The notes beneath the pieces are model-generated. The model was not told the DNA's origin and did no database searches. It saw nothing but the letters and a program-made list of their open reading frames with translations. 64,000 nt of DNA, from positions 29,471,383 through 29,535,382 of the forward strand of contig OY743188.1 in assembly GCA_963555705.1 (NCBI GenBank), given 5' to 3'. Positions 45,424 through 58,855 of the stretch are shown one piece after another (position 1 is the first letter of the stretch; every line of letters begins with the position of its first letter). Source of the DNA: Ligustrum vulgare (lineage: Eukaryota; Streptophyta; Magnoliopsida; Lamiales; Oleaceae). A program made the translations under genes and the position numbers.

Positions 45424-45440
45424 CAACTATCTTGCTATTG

Positions 45441-45849
45441 GAGAAAAATAATTCTCCTAAATCAATAGCGTATTTAATTCCTATTCTAGAAGAATAAAGA
45501 GTGATCCACTTCGATAAGTATTTCGAGAAGAAAAATTTCCTCTACCGTCAGAAAATAATTAACATGTATGTTTGTGTAGTATGATCAATGGAGTTGATAT
45601 ATATTCATCACTCGTCTTTCAGATTTCAGCTGCTGGAAAGCATAGTCATTGTATTGGTAATTAGATCCTTCCAAAACAAAAGCAAAGAACTGCATGAAGT
45701 ACTATTAAATGCAAAGCCCTTGTCACAAACTAACCGAATATTTCAAAAACTCCAAATCTTCTGTAGACCTTATGGGGGCATGCTTCTAAATTCTTGTTTT
45801 CCAAATTAAATAACTATGAATACATTTCAACATATTAAACATCATCATA
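45441..45849. other. Intergenic DNA, no gene
   Basis: AT-rich, with no recognisable feature besides short uninformative frames. Confidence 0.45.
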
Positions 45850-45858
45850 AATCATACT

Positions 45859-46240
45859 TTGGGATGTCAACGAATCAAGTCGAGCCGGTTCGCGAGCCGA
45901 AGATCAAGACTCGAGCTTGGCTCGAGTTTTTAGGGGTCGAGCTTTTTTTTGGCCCGAGCCGAGCCGTGCTAAAGCTCGTCTTAAAAAATAAGGCTCAACT
46001 CGAGCTTTTTTCGAGCCGAGCCGAGTCAAGTCCCGACCTTTTAATTTTTTTTTCTTTTTATAGCAAAAATTTATAAATTTTTTATTGAAAATGTATATAT
46101 ATAACAAGTTGAGCTGAGCTCGTGGTCGAAATTCATTACTCAAGCTCCCCTCGAACTTTTTTTAGCGGACTTTTTTTTGACTCGAGCCGAGCCGAGTCGA
46201 GTCTGAGCGGCTCGAGTTGACGAGTCGTTTTGTCATCCCT
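45859..46240. mobile_element. Mutator-type MITE, TSD AATCATACT
   Basis: 382 bp with inverted ends (GGGATGTCAACGA and CGTTTTGTCATCCC), flanked by exact 9-bp duplications AATCATACT (45850-45858 and 46241-46249). The interior is built of GAGCCGAGC-type repeats in both orientations. A 9-bp TSD fits Mutator-like elements. Confidence 0.87.
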
Positions 46241-46249
46241 AATCATACT

Positions 46250-48044
46250 GCACAAATAAAAATTACTATCTTGCCATTGGCATGTGGTGGAACTTAAAAG
46301 TATGCTGGGTTCTTAATTTAGATTCTGCAAACGCTTCTTTAATATTATTATTATTATTATTAGAATCAAGTAGCTTAAAACTCTCACTGCTTAATTTTTT
46401 TTGACCATATTCAGATATCAATTCTATAAACACGCACTTAGACAATATCAATTCTATCGACATATTCAGATATCAATTCTATAAACACACACTTAGACAA
46501 TATCGCTTCTATCGATGAACTCAAAGTCAAAGACAAAAGTGGTCATTATTGCCTGTAGAGCAATTGCAAAGGTGAATGAAATGGACTAAAGGAAAAAATG
46601 AAGCTGAATCGATGGACTTGGAACGATTCTATTAAAATTATGAAAAATGAAGGGTCTCTTTTATTTTAATAATAAAATTATTCTAAAATTTGAAAAAAAA
46701 AAAATAATTTAATTAACACAAATTTTTTTTGTGCCTTATAAAATATTTTTTTGGGTCCCTTTAATAATTTTTTTTCTTTGAGTGTCTTACAATAAATTTT
46801 TTTCCTTTAAGTGTCCTTTAATAAAAAAAAATTTTGGTATCCTATAATGTTGAGGCTTTGTGCAATCGCATCACTAGCCCATCCCAAGCCGCCTCTAGTG
46901 ACGAAGTGGGTGTGGGTTTACACAGAGAGAGGGAATGTTTGATTTGAAGGTTTGTCAGCAGCAAAGTTTGCATCTTGTGGTCGATAAACTCACCTTCTTC
47001 ACAATTACAGTGATAAGAACATGCCCGTCTATATACAAGGAATTAACTTTTCTTATCTGATTGTAAAGAGATACAAGGCTGGGTTGAAAATTGATATCAT
47101 GGGCTTCATTGAAATTTAGTAGCAAACGATATGCTCCAGGAAAGAATAAGCCCCTGAGCTAAGCTCTCTCTCTTCCAAAAGGTTCACTTGCTGCTAGGCA
47201 TCAATACCCGTCTCTCAACCATTGATTCTTGGGCAACATTTTCTATTGTCCGTCACGGACAATATAAAATCCATCCTTACATTAAAAAGAACTCATGTGG
47301 ATTCTTGAGAAAGGAAAACTCACATGTGAGTTCTCAACAAATACTGTTCTGATATGTTGCTTGTGACCAGCAAAAGATTCGAACTGTGATTCTTGGTGCC
47401 AACATTTGTTAGAAATTAACAAGAGAATGATCACAATAATTGAATTGATAGCAAGAAATATCCAATCTATCAACATCGTCTATGACCCACTTGAATATTC
47501 GGTGCAAATAAAAATCGAATTTTTTTGTATATTTTGATAAAACTTAATGGATTGTGTGATTGGAGAATTGTATGTCCTGTAAAATGTAGTTAAAATTAAA
47601 TGTTAACTTTGATTTAAATTAAAATTAAAATTTTTAATTGTACCGAACCAGCGCTAAAAATATTGAAAACAATCTTTGGACCAAGGTAATTATTTCTAAT
47701 TCACAAGAATAATGTAAAACTCCACATCTGCAAGAACTAAACTTGTTTCTGCAAAATATCCTCGTGCCACTTAATTCTTTTCAAAATTAAAAGTACTCTG
47801 TTTCATCATATTAATCAAGAAAATCATTTAGAAGCATCATTCCAGAAAAATATTTGAAACAGGGATTAAAAGGGGGGAAAAAAAGGCATGTTATTCTTCA
47901 TTCATTCATAAAATACAAGTCTAGCCACACTATCTAAGTAAAAAAAAAATATAAAAAATCACATTGAAAACTTTGAAGAAACCGAGAAACTTGTAAATCT
48001 CCAGTCAGCTGCTAATTTAAAACCAGAAATTAAATTAGGACTTC
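46250..48044. other. 3' flank of TOC75, intergenic
   Basis: No gene recognised. A duplicated CAATTCTAT-containing segment lies near 46421-46500. 46700-46910 resembles a decayed transposon end. The TOC75 3' untranslated region probably occupies roughly 47880-48044, with AATGAA-like signals near 47905. Confidence 0.45.
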
Positions 48045-51000
48045 TCAGAATCTCTCTCCAAATCGGAAGAATATTGCACCGGTTCCAGAGTTATGGTCGA
48101 CGGCATACTCTGCTCGTACTAAACCTAGCTTGACTCCGAGACCATACGAAGAACCGTGACCCATTCTTCTGTAGACCTCCGTAGGGTTTCCCTTGACATC
48201 CTTTGAACTCCCAAGATCCGTCCCATGTTCTGCAAATACATAAGCGTGCGTATTTCTCACAGGAATCCGTAGCTCAGCAGCCAGCTGCAGATAGCATTAT
48301 TATAAGTTGATCAGAAAAAGAAAATGGAAGAATCTTCGTTCCTATTATTAATTCTTGATCAAACGTGCATAAAAATTCCGCATACATATAATTAAACTCA
48401 GTCAACTTTCATAGCAAAATGAGGTTCAACAAATATTACGTATTTTCACCATTTTATAGAACACAAGCCAGCCCCGTGTGCGCACGTGCAGAGCATGAGG
48501 CTAACTGCTGTTTTCAATTATAAGTGCATACCTCAAGTATATTTCTTGCAGCTCCCAACTCTCCCATGTTGTAACCTCGAACAGAATAAGGTCCTCCCAA
48601 AGTAAAAGCATCATAGCTGGGAAGATCTCCTACACAACCACCATAATGGCCATGAAGGACTAATACAGGTGGTGGAGGCTTGCCAGCAGCTTCCTCTACT
48701 TGCTTCAGTTGGAGAAATTGTGTCACTGTTAACTGGTGGCGGTTAAAGAATGGGAACTTGCTTCCAACACCAAACCCTTGGTCAAGCTGCACTCAAAAAT
48801 GAAAGAATGACAGAAAAAAGTGGTCACATTTTGCTCAGCTTAAACTTCAAGCTATCTCCCCAGATTTTAGGCGGGTCTAAGCAATAATATCATGATAACT
48901 TCCTGACTTAAACGAAAAAACGTAAACTGAAGCAAAATGTAAAAATCTAAGCATAAACTGAGATTAAAGTCATTCAATTAGGGGCCTTTCTGGAAAACCC
49001 ATAATGCTTACCCATCAACTGGAGGAGAGGATATAATTTAAGGTATCGTACTGTTTAGTGTTTAATGCAAGACAGCATACAAGCTGACAAGGTGATCCCT
49101 GGTACAGGGGAGCAGGAATAACAACACTTGATTTAAGGGCAGCTTAGCCATGCAACTTGATCAGAGAATAGAATTAGTGTAGTATATATTATAATACCAA
49201 ATCATTACGCACCTGAAACATGTTTCTCTCACCAACTATAGCCCCATTCACGAATTTTGTATTGTCACGGGTGATATTGGCTTGTAAAAATGCCATATGA
49301 TCGACGCCAGTGCCACTGAGTGTTGTCGGGGGTCCATCAGCACTAACTCCGCCATTTGGCAAGACTCTTTGACCATTTGCAGAAATGTGACTGCTTTCAT
49401 CACGGGTCGTTATCTCCTCCATCACAAGTCCATAAGTAAATTTGCTTTGACGGGTGAAATTCTGCAGGAAATGTATTTGTCAACCATACTCAAGTTTACT
49501 ATTTAACAAACCTACTGACTTGCTAATAAATAAATTGTTCTCATTTTTACTGTCAGCCCTAACTTGAAAAATCTAGAAGGAAAAAAAGGTTGCTTCAATT
49601 AACAAAGGTAGCAACTTAAGACCAATCTTTCCTCAGTTTCCTAGTTCTCAGGTTGCTAAAACAGTTGTCAACATATTATAAAGAATGACTTTAGCTATGT
49701 CAATTACGACCAGATCAATGTGGTCTACCTCTGTAATGTTGGCTTTAACTCCCGCTCTGTCAACCCATATAGGAGGAACTTCATCTATTCCAGGCCCACC
49801 GGTGAAGACTGGACTGAGCTTTCTACTGTTGAAGCAGTTAGAACGGAAGATACGGTTGCGAGGATTGTATACACCATCTAAATACGGATGAACATACTCC
49901 AGTTTAAAAGATAGATCATCCTGCAGATATAATTGGCTGAAAGTTGTTAAGAAACGACCGCATATTACTGTTCCAATAAAGTATCTTTTAACAAGACCAG
50001 GATTAAATCACCTGGGGATTGAGGAAGTTGCTGGTGGTAACTGAACCAAGAACGGACCTATTCAACCCGTTAATATTTCGATGCTCAAAAGAGACAGTTC
50101 CACCTGGTTGGACTGAAGCCTGTATACAAACAAGCCAGCAAAAATTCACAACCAAATATGAAGAGCTTCACTGAAATTCTTAGATAAATTTTTATATTAT
50201 TTACCAGTGTAGGACGTCCCCCACGTCCTGGTACAATGCTCCACTCAGTACTAACTTCAGCCGACTTCTGTTCCAGTTCCTTGAGCTTAATTTCAACAAT
50301 TATACCTCCCTCATTTTTCTCGTCTGGGCGTGGATTTACCTCAATATTAGAGAAGAGAGCTAGAGAATTTATATTTCTCAATGCTTGCTTCCCAGCCTCG
50401 ATATTAAATACTTGACCTTGGCGAAGCTGTCAAGCAATATAACAATACGAGGACATTCAAACAATCACTTGATAAACTAGTCATATATCCATATTATCAT
50501 ACAAAGTTTACAGCTTGATAACTCCACAAACAAGAAACAAAAAAGGATAAATCTTGCTTATTGAATTTAAAAATTAGTAAGCCCATCGGGAATAAACATA
50601 GCAAAATTTTCACATTCACACATGATAATGAATTGCATCACTACAACAAGACTAATTGCTTCTATTATAAATAACAATAACAACGCAGACTGCCAGAAAG
50701 AATAGTAGACATCATATAATTTGATGACAAAAGCAAAAATCAATAGACACTAACCTGTTTGGGCATTTCTCTCCTTATTACGGGCGTCTGAGTGTTCCCC
50801 TCGCACACATTACCAAGCTTATCCTGGAACTGAATGACAAGTTGTGTAATATCCCCTTCCACAACCTCACAAACCACTTCCTTGGTGTTCAAATTTCCGA
50901 AATTCACAACCTGAGCACAGGCATACCCATTCTCGTGGTACCACTGCTGCACTCTGTCCCTAATCCTTTGCAGCAATCTTGCGCTTACTTTCCCCTGCTC

Positions 51001-51927
51001 CCTCAACATTTGCAAGATTTCCCTCTGCACAGGCAATGGCAACAAACATGGCCTCGCCCTCGCAATTCTCCTCCTGTAATCTTTCTCCTGACTCCTGTAG
51101 TAATCCAACTTCTCCTTATCAGTCATATCGGCATCCATTTCAATAGGCTTGGACTGTGGCATCAGACCCACATTAATGCACCTGAATCTATCTGCAGATT
51201 GCCATGTGGACTCTTGGAATGGAATGGTTATGTTTATAGTACCATCCGGATTCGTTTTAGTCTCCAAGTCGACTTTCTCAAACATTCCACAGGTAGCTAG
51301 ATTCTCTAACTCCTTCTGGAGCTGAGCCTTGGTGTATATCCCACCCGGCCGGAGCGACACCATCTCGAAAAATGAATCATCAGTACCAAGAGAGGAACCG
51401 CGACGGCGATCTAAGAACAATATATCCGACACCTTATATTTCTTAAACCCACTAAGCTTGTTGAGCTGGACCACAATGTTGGCCGGCAATCCATGATTGT
51501 CCCATTCTTGTTGGTTTTCGTCATCCTTCGCAATTGCCGCCAGAGAGAATATACGGGACCAAAATCCACCACCTTGTCCTCCATTTCCTCCACCACCTCC
51601 ACCTCCACCTCCACTGCCGCTATTTCCGGAATTGAAGTTAGAATTTCCACCGGAGTATTGAAATGCTAGGTGGAAGAGGACTCCAGAAGCGGCAGTAAGA
51701 GCGAGAGATTTGGGGACGGAGACGAAGGGGTTGAAGAGATTAGCAGTCGGTGGCGGAGACTTCGATGATTTACGGTTTGGGGAGGAGGTGGCTAGAGGTT
51801 GCAGATTGGATTGGATAATGGAATTGGAAGTCATACTAGTGTTGGTGGTGGTGGAACTACGACGTCGGGGGAGGGATGGGGAGGAGGTCAGGTGGAGGAG
51901 ACGGGTCGGCGCGGCCAACGGCGCCAT
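48045..51927 (-). CDS. Protein TOC75 (TOC75-3-like), chloroplast outer-envelope import channel
   Basis: Seven exons with GT/AG borders: 50755-51927, 50205-50426, 50012-50119, 49729-49920, 49213-49461, 48532-48786 and 48045-48284, together 812 codons. The usual size is about 810. It forms the Omp85-family preprotein channel of the TOC complex. Seen: a Ser/Thr-rich, acid-poor transit peptide; a run of nine glycines (106-114) followed by NGGQGGG, the stretch known to stop the precursor at the envelope; POTRA region about 145-450; barrel segments; the Omp85 loop-6 motif VRGY (717-720); and the C-terminal FFRFGERF ending in Phe. The ATG at 51927 is chosen because the frame before it opens only with TTG. 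All junctions are in phase 0. No break is seen. Confidence 0.97.
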
Positions 51928-52160
51928 TGTCAAATGAAGACGAAATTGGAATGTGAGAACCTGAAGCCTGAAGGGAGTGGAAAGGGTTTACGAGTGCATA
52001 TACTGAAGCAGTGAAGGGTGAACGAATTTCCAAACAAATCCGTCAAAGTAAAACACACAACAAAATACCTCAATTTTTTCTAACTTCGCCAAAAGAGTCG
52101 ACTTTGTTTGTTAAAAATTTTGTGTTTAAAAATAATATTATTTTTATTTTTTAGGTAAAA
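51928..52160 (-). promoter_or_regulatory. TOC75 upstream region
   Basis: About 230 bp separate the TOC75 ATG from the fold-back structure. I see no clear TATA box. The TOC75 promoter, or part of it, must lie here or within the inverted-repeat element. Confidence 0.4.
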
Positions 52161-52712
52161 TATAAGGTTAAATAGCACAAATGGTTCATAACCTTTGCAT
52201 TTCTTGCGATAATAGTTCATAACGTATAGATTTTGAAATTTATACCCTCAGAATGATCATATGTTGTGAAAGTAGTTCTTACCGTTAAATTCCTTTAATT
52301 CTCACCGTAAAAAAATGTGTAAATTGTACAAATAATCCCTAACCTTTGAGTTTATTGTAATAATAGTCTCTTACATATTAAGCTCGTGTTTTTGATGTAT
52401 TTAGTTTGGAACATATAAACGTTTGACGTATTTAATCCCTAACATATTAAGCCATTGTTTGAGATCAGTTGTTTCAAAAAATATGGTTTGCAATTGTAAT
52501 TTTTGAAAAATTTGTAGTTAAAAAGTAAGAATTTGTTTTGAATTTATGTGTAGATTATTTTATTGATAGAATGAGTGGTTGAAAACGAGTTTTAAAAAAA
52601 ATTCGATCCGCCAAATTGATCCTTCGATATGATTCGAGAAAATCTCGATTCGCGGATCGGTGGCCAATTACAGGCAGATTCAGATCGATTAAAATTTTTG
52701 CTGGGTGGATCG

Positions 52713-52977
52713 AAATAAAAGATTTAATCAAAATTCACAACATTAATACTTCAATCTATTAGTAAAAAACAAAATTTCATGGAACATAAACAAATAAACA
52801 CATTGAACATCATTTTAGGAATTAAATAACGAATAATGTTTTTATCAGCTTTATTTTCGATTATGATTTTCGATTTTTGTCAAGAGAGTTATTTCAATTG
52901 TAAATTCAATTCATTATATCTTGTGGTTTCGAGAGCCTTGTGAAAACTCGATTGTTTGTTTCGAGAGCCTTGTCAAA
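52713..52977 (+). repeat. Perfect inverted repeat, left arm (265 bp)
   Basis: Reading across, this arm is the exact reverse complement of 53321-53585, with no indel or mismatch that I could find. The inner 100 bases (52875-52977) are Sirevirus LTR sequence. Confidence 0.9.
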
Positions 52978-53316
52978 ACTCGGTTGTTGGTTTCGAGAGC
53001 CTTGTCAAAACTCGGTTGTTGGTTTCGAGAGCCGTGTGAAAACTCGATTGTAAAGGATAGGCGCTCCTTGTTGTAAGTTGCCTAAGGATTTGGTACTCCT
53101 TGTTGTAAGTTACCAAAATAGTGGATTTGGCCTTGCTCGTGACGGAGAGCTCGGTAACGGGGGACGTAGATCACATTGGTTGATTGAACCTCCATAAATC
53201 GCGTTTGCACACTCTCATCCCTTTTTACTTACTTACATCGCACTTACTCTATTCTATCAATTTATATTGTGCAACGCTTTATCTTGTGCTATACTTGCCT
53301 TATCAATTTATATTTA
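52875..53316 (+). repeat. Sirevirus LTR fragment in the fold-back centre
   Basis: Corresponds to about 36435-36865 of the 5' LTR, with the same four-unit TTTCGAGAGCC array. It has neither LTR end and no TSD, so it was not inserted by integrase. Confidence 0.88.
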
Positions 53317-53320
53317 CACA

Positions 53321-53585
53321 TTTGACAAGGCTCTCGAAACAAACAATCGAGTTTTCACAAGGCTCTCGAAACCACAAGATATAATGAATTGAATTTACAA
53401 TTGAAATAACTCTCTTGACAAAAATCGAAAATCATAATCGAAAATAAAGCTGATAAAAACATTATTCGTTATTTAATTCCTAAAATGATGTTCAATGTGT
53501 TTATTTGTTTATGTTCCATGAAATTTTGTTTTTTACTAATAGATTGAAGTATTAATGTTGTGAATTTTGATTAAATCTTTTATTT
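53321..53585 (-). repeat. Perfect inverted repeat, right arm (265 bp)
   Basis: Reverse complement of 52713-52977. The spacer between the arms is 343 bp. Confidence 0.9.
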
Positions 53586-54055
53586 TGCACTTTAGAAATT
53601 TAGAATAAATTTTATTTTTTAAAAAACTTGTTTTCAACCACACATTATATTAATAAAATAATATACACATAAATCAAAAAAAAAAATCTTACTTTTTTAC
53701 TGTAAATTCTTCAAAAAATTACAATTATAATCTATTTTATTTGAAATAACAGGTCTCAAACTAGAGTTTAATATGTTAATGATTATTTACGTCAAATGTT
53801 TGTAGGTTATTAATTAAATACGCCAAACATGAGCATAATATGTAAGGAACTATTATCGCAAGAAACTCAAAGGTTATGGATCATTTGTGCAATTTATCCA
53901 TTTTTAACGGTGAGAACTAATGAAATCTTACGGTAGGAACTATTTTCGCAAGTATGGTGATTATGAGGATGTAAATGTCAAAATTTAAACGTTAGAGACT
54001 ATTATGGCAAGAAATCCAAATGTTATGAACAATATGTGTTGTTTATTCATAAAAT

Positions 54056-54780
54056 CTGTGGTTGAAATGTGGAGAGAGAAATGTGTGTAATTAAAAAGTG
54101 ATTTGAAAAATTGTATTTTAAAAGATATGTTTGTCAAATAGAGGATTAATTAAATGTTAAAAATATTTAGATACTCTTGCTTTATTAAATTTATAAAATG
54201 ATATTCCTTTTAAATTAATAATAAACTCCTTGTCACATTAAAACAAATCAAATAAGTCTCATTTTCATTTATATTCTTTGTATACGATTTCTCAAACACG
54301 GATATATTACTCTCTCATATTTTCATCTGCTTGTGCTTGTGTTCAAAAAAATATCGAACACTCAACTGAAAGATTTAAATTGTCACATCTTTAGATTTAG
54401 ATTTCAATTCTTATCGTTAAGTAGATTTACGAATATTTATTATTCAGTATTTAATTTTATTCTCGTTATATTAAACTTATTTGTCAGTTAAACTTATTTA
54501 ACGGATCTATAATTTTAGTAAGCAAAAGATATGGTAACATTCACATGTTATTAATTTTTTTGGTTTATTATTTAAAATCTTTGAGGTAAAATGCGTAGAG
54601 AAAAAATGTGTATAATTAAAAAGTGATTTGAGAAATTGAGTTACTTATAAATTGATTTATGTAATTATTGTATTTAAGAACATAGATTTTTAATTAAAAT
54701 CCTTACCAAACATGGAAATCTCAATTATTGTATGGCAGTATAACAGTTAATTACAAATCATCACTATCACTATCACTACT
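54056..54780. other. AT-rich DNA with MITE remnants, no gene
   Basis: GTGTGTAATTAAAAAGTGATTT near 54090 and a relative near 54611 match the MITE at 27122-27281. No coding frame. Confidence 0.5.
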
Positions 54781-55431
54781 ACCTTAAAAGTACCAATAGA
54801 GGAGAATCTTTTAGTTACCAAATTTGCCCTCACATATTTTATTTAAGCCAAATATGACATTGCTTCTACATTAATTAATTAATAAATTAAATCCATCAAT
54901 CATCGCCTCTCCATTTACCCTAGAAATAAATATGTTTTAATAACTTAGAGAAATCGATTTTTAACCGGTTGAGATTTTGCAAAAATCATTCAAAAGTTGT
55001 TTACAAAAAAAGTATGCAATTTATTCATCATTTACATAAGATAAGACGTACCTTAAAAGTACCAATAAGAGAGAATCTTTCAGTTACCAAATTTGCCCTC
55101 ACATATTTTACTCTAACCCAAATATGTCATTGCTTCTATGTTAATTAATTAATAAGTTAAATCCCATCAATCACTACCTCTTCATTTATCCTAGAAACAA
55201 ATATGTTTTAATAACTTAGAGAAATCAATTTTTAACAGGTTGAAATTTTGCAAAAATCATTCAAAAGTTGTTTATTACAAAAAAAGTATGCAATTTATTC
55301 ATCATTTACATAAGACGTGCAACTCACTACTACCACCTTAAAAGCACCAATAGGGAAGAATCTTTCAGTTATCAAATTTGCCCTCATATATTTTATTCTA
55401 ACCCAAATATGACATTGCTTCTACATTAATT

Positions 55432-55883
55432 TGTTAGAAAATTCTATCACAGATAAATTTATCTATGATCCAAAAATCATCATACTGAATTATCAAGAAT
55501 TAAATAACTGAACGGAAGCGTACCTTAATCAGATATGATTCACGATGTACGATTCGGTTGGTTGGATCTTCTAAATCAATACGTAGTCCTCATTTTCTCT
55601 CTGATGATGGGATGTCAAAAAGAATGAACAATACGTACGATTCAGGGATCATAACCGACTTTATATATTGAATTGCCAGTTAACCTAATTCGGCCCATCA
55701 TGAATTAGGTAATGGCCTGGTATCTACACATAAAAGCCCAAACATTAATTAGATGCATTAAAGCCCGATATATATAAAATTCTTATTATATCAGTTTAAA
55801 TGGGCTTAACCAAATTTGATAGCCTATTATTCAATACACAATAATTCACATATAAGCCCACACGATTGATTAAAATCCTTACA
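55432..55883 (-). repeat. 3' LTR of the Copia element
   Basis: Pairs with 61412-61864 and differs at a scatter of positions, so the insertion is not recent. Confidence 0.95.
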
Positions 55884-56753
55884 ATATCCCACTTGGGCTA
55901 TATGTGTAACCTCACAATTGTGTATCAATCATAACCTTATGAGTACTCAGAATTTTGCTATCATTACTGAATGCATCCCCAAACAATCCAGTCCATCAAT
56001 TATATCAACATAGGATCAAAGCGGCTTTCGCTACATTAATCGTAACTAAACCTATCAATGGTCACGTATATTGACATAACTGAATGACATGGATCAAGTA
56101 TGGATGTTTAGCATGGAAATTACATGTAATGTGATCTTTAACATGCCTATTTCCAACTGGTCCAACTTTAGTGAGATCATCCTCAAACGAGTTCAGAGAT
56201 AATAAAACTAAAACCATACAGCTGTAAATAACTTTAACTTTAAACCGTATCCAAAAGGACGGTAAATGTGTCTAATGCACCCAAAATACAAACTCCCACT
56301 GAAACCAAATATCTTTAAGAAATACAACACCCATATGAGTAATGTGCTCATGAAAGACCTTGGGTGGTAATACCTTAGTAAGCGGATCCGCAATTATGGA
56401 GTTTGTCATAATGTGCTCTTATTGACACGTGTCCACTCTGAACTGTATCCTTCACAAGTAGGAACTTATGTTAATGTATTTTGACTTAGTTGAGTTCCTG
56501 TTGTTACTGGAATATAAATCTGCTGAGTTATTGTCACAATATAACTTTAGTGGTCTTTCTATACCATACAGAATACACAGCCCAGTGACAAAATTTAGCA
56601 GCTATATTCCATAATTAGATGCCCCCAAAATTGCTACAAATTGTGCTGCCAAGTGAAAGAAGCTAAAGTGTTTGTTAACCACTCCTTCCGGAAATAACTC
56701 CTTCAACCAGCAGATAAATGTAGCCTGATGTGGATCTTCTACTGTTTTGGCAT

Positions 56754-58057
56754 CTAGGGAAAATCGGAATCATAATACCATATGATCTCCAACTGATCCG
56801 ATTTTCTGTATGTGAGCATGTAATATTTTGTTCTCTTTAAATACCTTATAACCCATGTTTGGCTGCTTTCCAAATGATCCATCACAGGGTTACTTAAATA
56901 TTTCATTAGTGTCCCAATAATGTATGCAATATCCGAACGCATACAAATTTGAGCATACATCATATTTTCTATAGCTTAACTATATGGGATCCTCTGCATT
57001 TCTTTAACTTCAAGATAACTTTTCGGGCATTAGTTGAGACTAAATTGTCTCCCTTAACGATATAAGGGTGTCCCTTGATTTATTGTCTTGTATGACAACC
57101 CTCTTAAGTACTTTATCAATATAATCCTTTTGTGACAATCCAAGAATACATCGAAAACAATCCCGGTGTATCTGAATTCCTAATACAAAAGAGACGTCAC
57201 CAAGATTTTTAATCTAAAAATTCCTTGACAAAAAATCTCATAATTTTATGTAACATGCCTATATCATTAGTGGCAAGCAATAATCAACATATAAAACCAG
57301 GAAAAATACACTTACTGCCACTGAACTTGTAATACATACAATCATCAACAACATCAATCTCAAGACCAAATGAGATAATTACTTGATGAAATTTGTATTA
57401 CCCTTAACGAGAAGCTGACTTGAGCACATAAATGGATTTCTTTAATTTGCAAACCGTCTCATCAATGTCTCCATTGAGAAACATCGTCTTAACATCCATT
57501 TGATGTAACTCGAGGTCAAAATGTGCAACAACCTAACTTTCCTGAAAGAGTCTTTCGTAGAAACCAAAGGGAAAGTCTCTTTATAATCAATGCCATCATT
57601 CTATATAAAGCATTTAGATACAAGACGAACTTTATATCTTTCCACATTACCTTTCGAATCCCAATTGATTTAAAAATCCATTTAAGACCAATGGGCTTCG
57701 CACCTTCTGGTAATGGGACAAGATCCCAAACTTTATTGTCTTGCATATGCTTATACTCCTTATTTACGACATCAATCCACTTCTGAGAGTTAGAACCCTG
57801 CATGGCCTGATGGAATTGATTGGACCATCTTCCACCATTCCATTATTTCCTTATGTTCTTGGAGAAATACTATTTAAATTATCCGGAATAGCATTTTTTC
57901 CCTTTCTCTCGTGGATCTCCTTAATGGCTTTAGTTATTGAGGTTGTTGAGTTTGTACTTCTGAAATTTACCTTATTTTGGATGGGAGGTTCTTCAACATT
58001 GTCTAGTTGAGGTTCCGGATATTCTTCTTGATCAATGACATGCATAAAAACTTGCAC
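56754..58057 (-). pseudogene. Decayed Copia pol (RT/RNase H side)
   Basis: 57516-57803 reads SQKWIDVVNKEYKHMQDNKV and GAKPIGLKWIFK, the start of Copia reverse transcriptase. 56754-56963 reads AQICMRSDIAYIIGTLMKYL and YLKRTKYYMLTYRKSD, the region before RNase H. 57851-58057 is the integrase-RT linker. Stops and frameshifts lie between them; 58060-58450 holds further integrase-side traces. Confidence 0.85.
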
Positions 58058-58855
58058 ATTGTCAAAAGCAACAATAGGAATCGAAACCGATCCTTCCTCA
58101 ACTTCTTCCTTAAAGACAATATCTCTAACCTTATTTCTCCCCCAAACTCAACATCCTCAAAAAATGTTGCATTTCCCATTTCAAAAGTTGACTTAAGTAT
58201 GGGATCATAAAATTAATAGCCCCTTAAACGCTCAGAATAACCAATAAAGTAGCTGCTGACTGTTTTGGAGTCCAATTTCTTTATGTGGCCTATAAAGCCT
58301 AGCCTTAACTGGACATCCCCAAATGTGAAAATGCTTTAGACTAAGCTTTAAGTCTATTAAAAGCTCATAAGGTGTTTTAGTAGCTGCTTTAGTTGGTATT
58401 ATGTATGATCTTTATTCAAATGTCCAGAGTTATGGCAAAAGAAATAATTCTTAATGTCTTTATGTGGTTTCTTTTGTTCTGAACCCTTAACAACTTTATT
58501 TTCTTTTTTTTTTTTTTTTTGCCCTTATCTTTAGAGGTGTTTTCCAAGTGAACACTTTCAGTTCTATCCTGCTTCAACTTTTCTTCCTCTTGCACACAAA
58601 ATAGAATGAGCTCATTTAGAATTCATGTCTCCCTTTGATAGTTACAACTGACCTTAAATTGACTGAATTGTGCAAGAAGCTTGCACACTATGAAATGAGT
58701 TCATTTAGAGTCCATTTCTACTTTGACAGTTATAACTAACCTCAAAATAACTATATTGTGCAGGAAGCGATATCAATACCAAATGCACGAGCAAGTCATT
58801 AGACAAGTCAAGTTTTAGTGCCTTAAGTTTTGAAGCAGCTAGTAGTGTGAGACAT

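Larger units (their letters stand above)
52161..54055. mobile_element. Fold-back / long-TIR (Mutator-like) element
   Basis: The left arm starts GGTTAAATAGCACAAATGG, and the right arm ends with its imperfect complement ending GTGTTGTTTATTC. Arms of about 550 bp match imperfectly, including the TTCATAACCTTTGCATTTCTT segment. A perfect inner inverted repeat and a captured Sirevirus LTR fragment lie at the centre. The left arm has about 105 extra bases near 52600-52705. A clean TSD was not found. Confidence 0.75.

Noticed and set aside
45816..46143. Proteins from GAGCC-rich frames
   Set aside because: Frames on both strands run through the MITE's internal repeats; neither has a domain.
51925..51933. 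TTG start for TOC75 at 51933
   Set aside because: The in-frame ATG at 51927 is the first normal plant start and gives a standard transit peptide.
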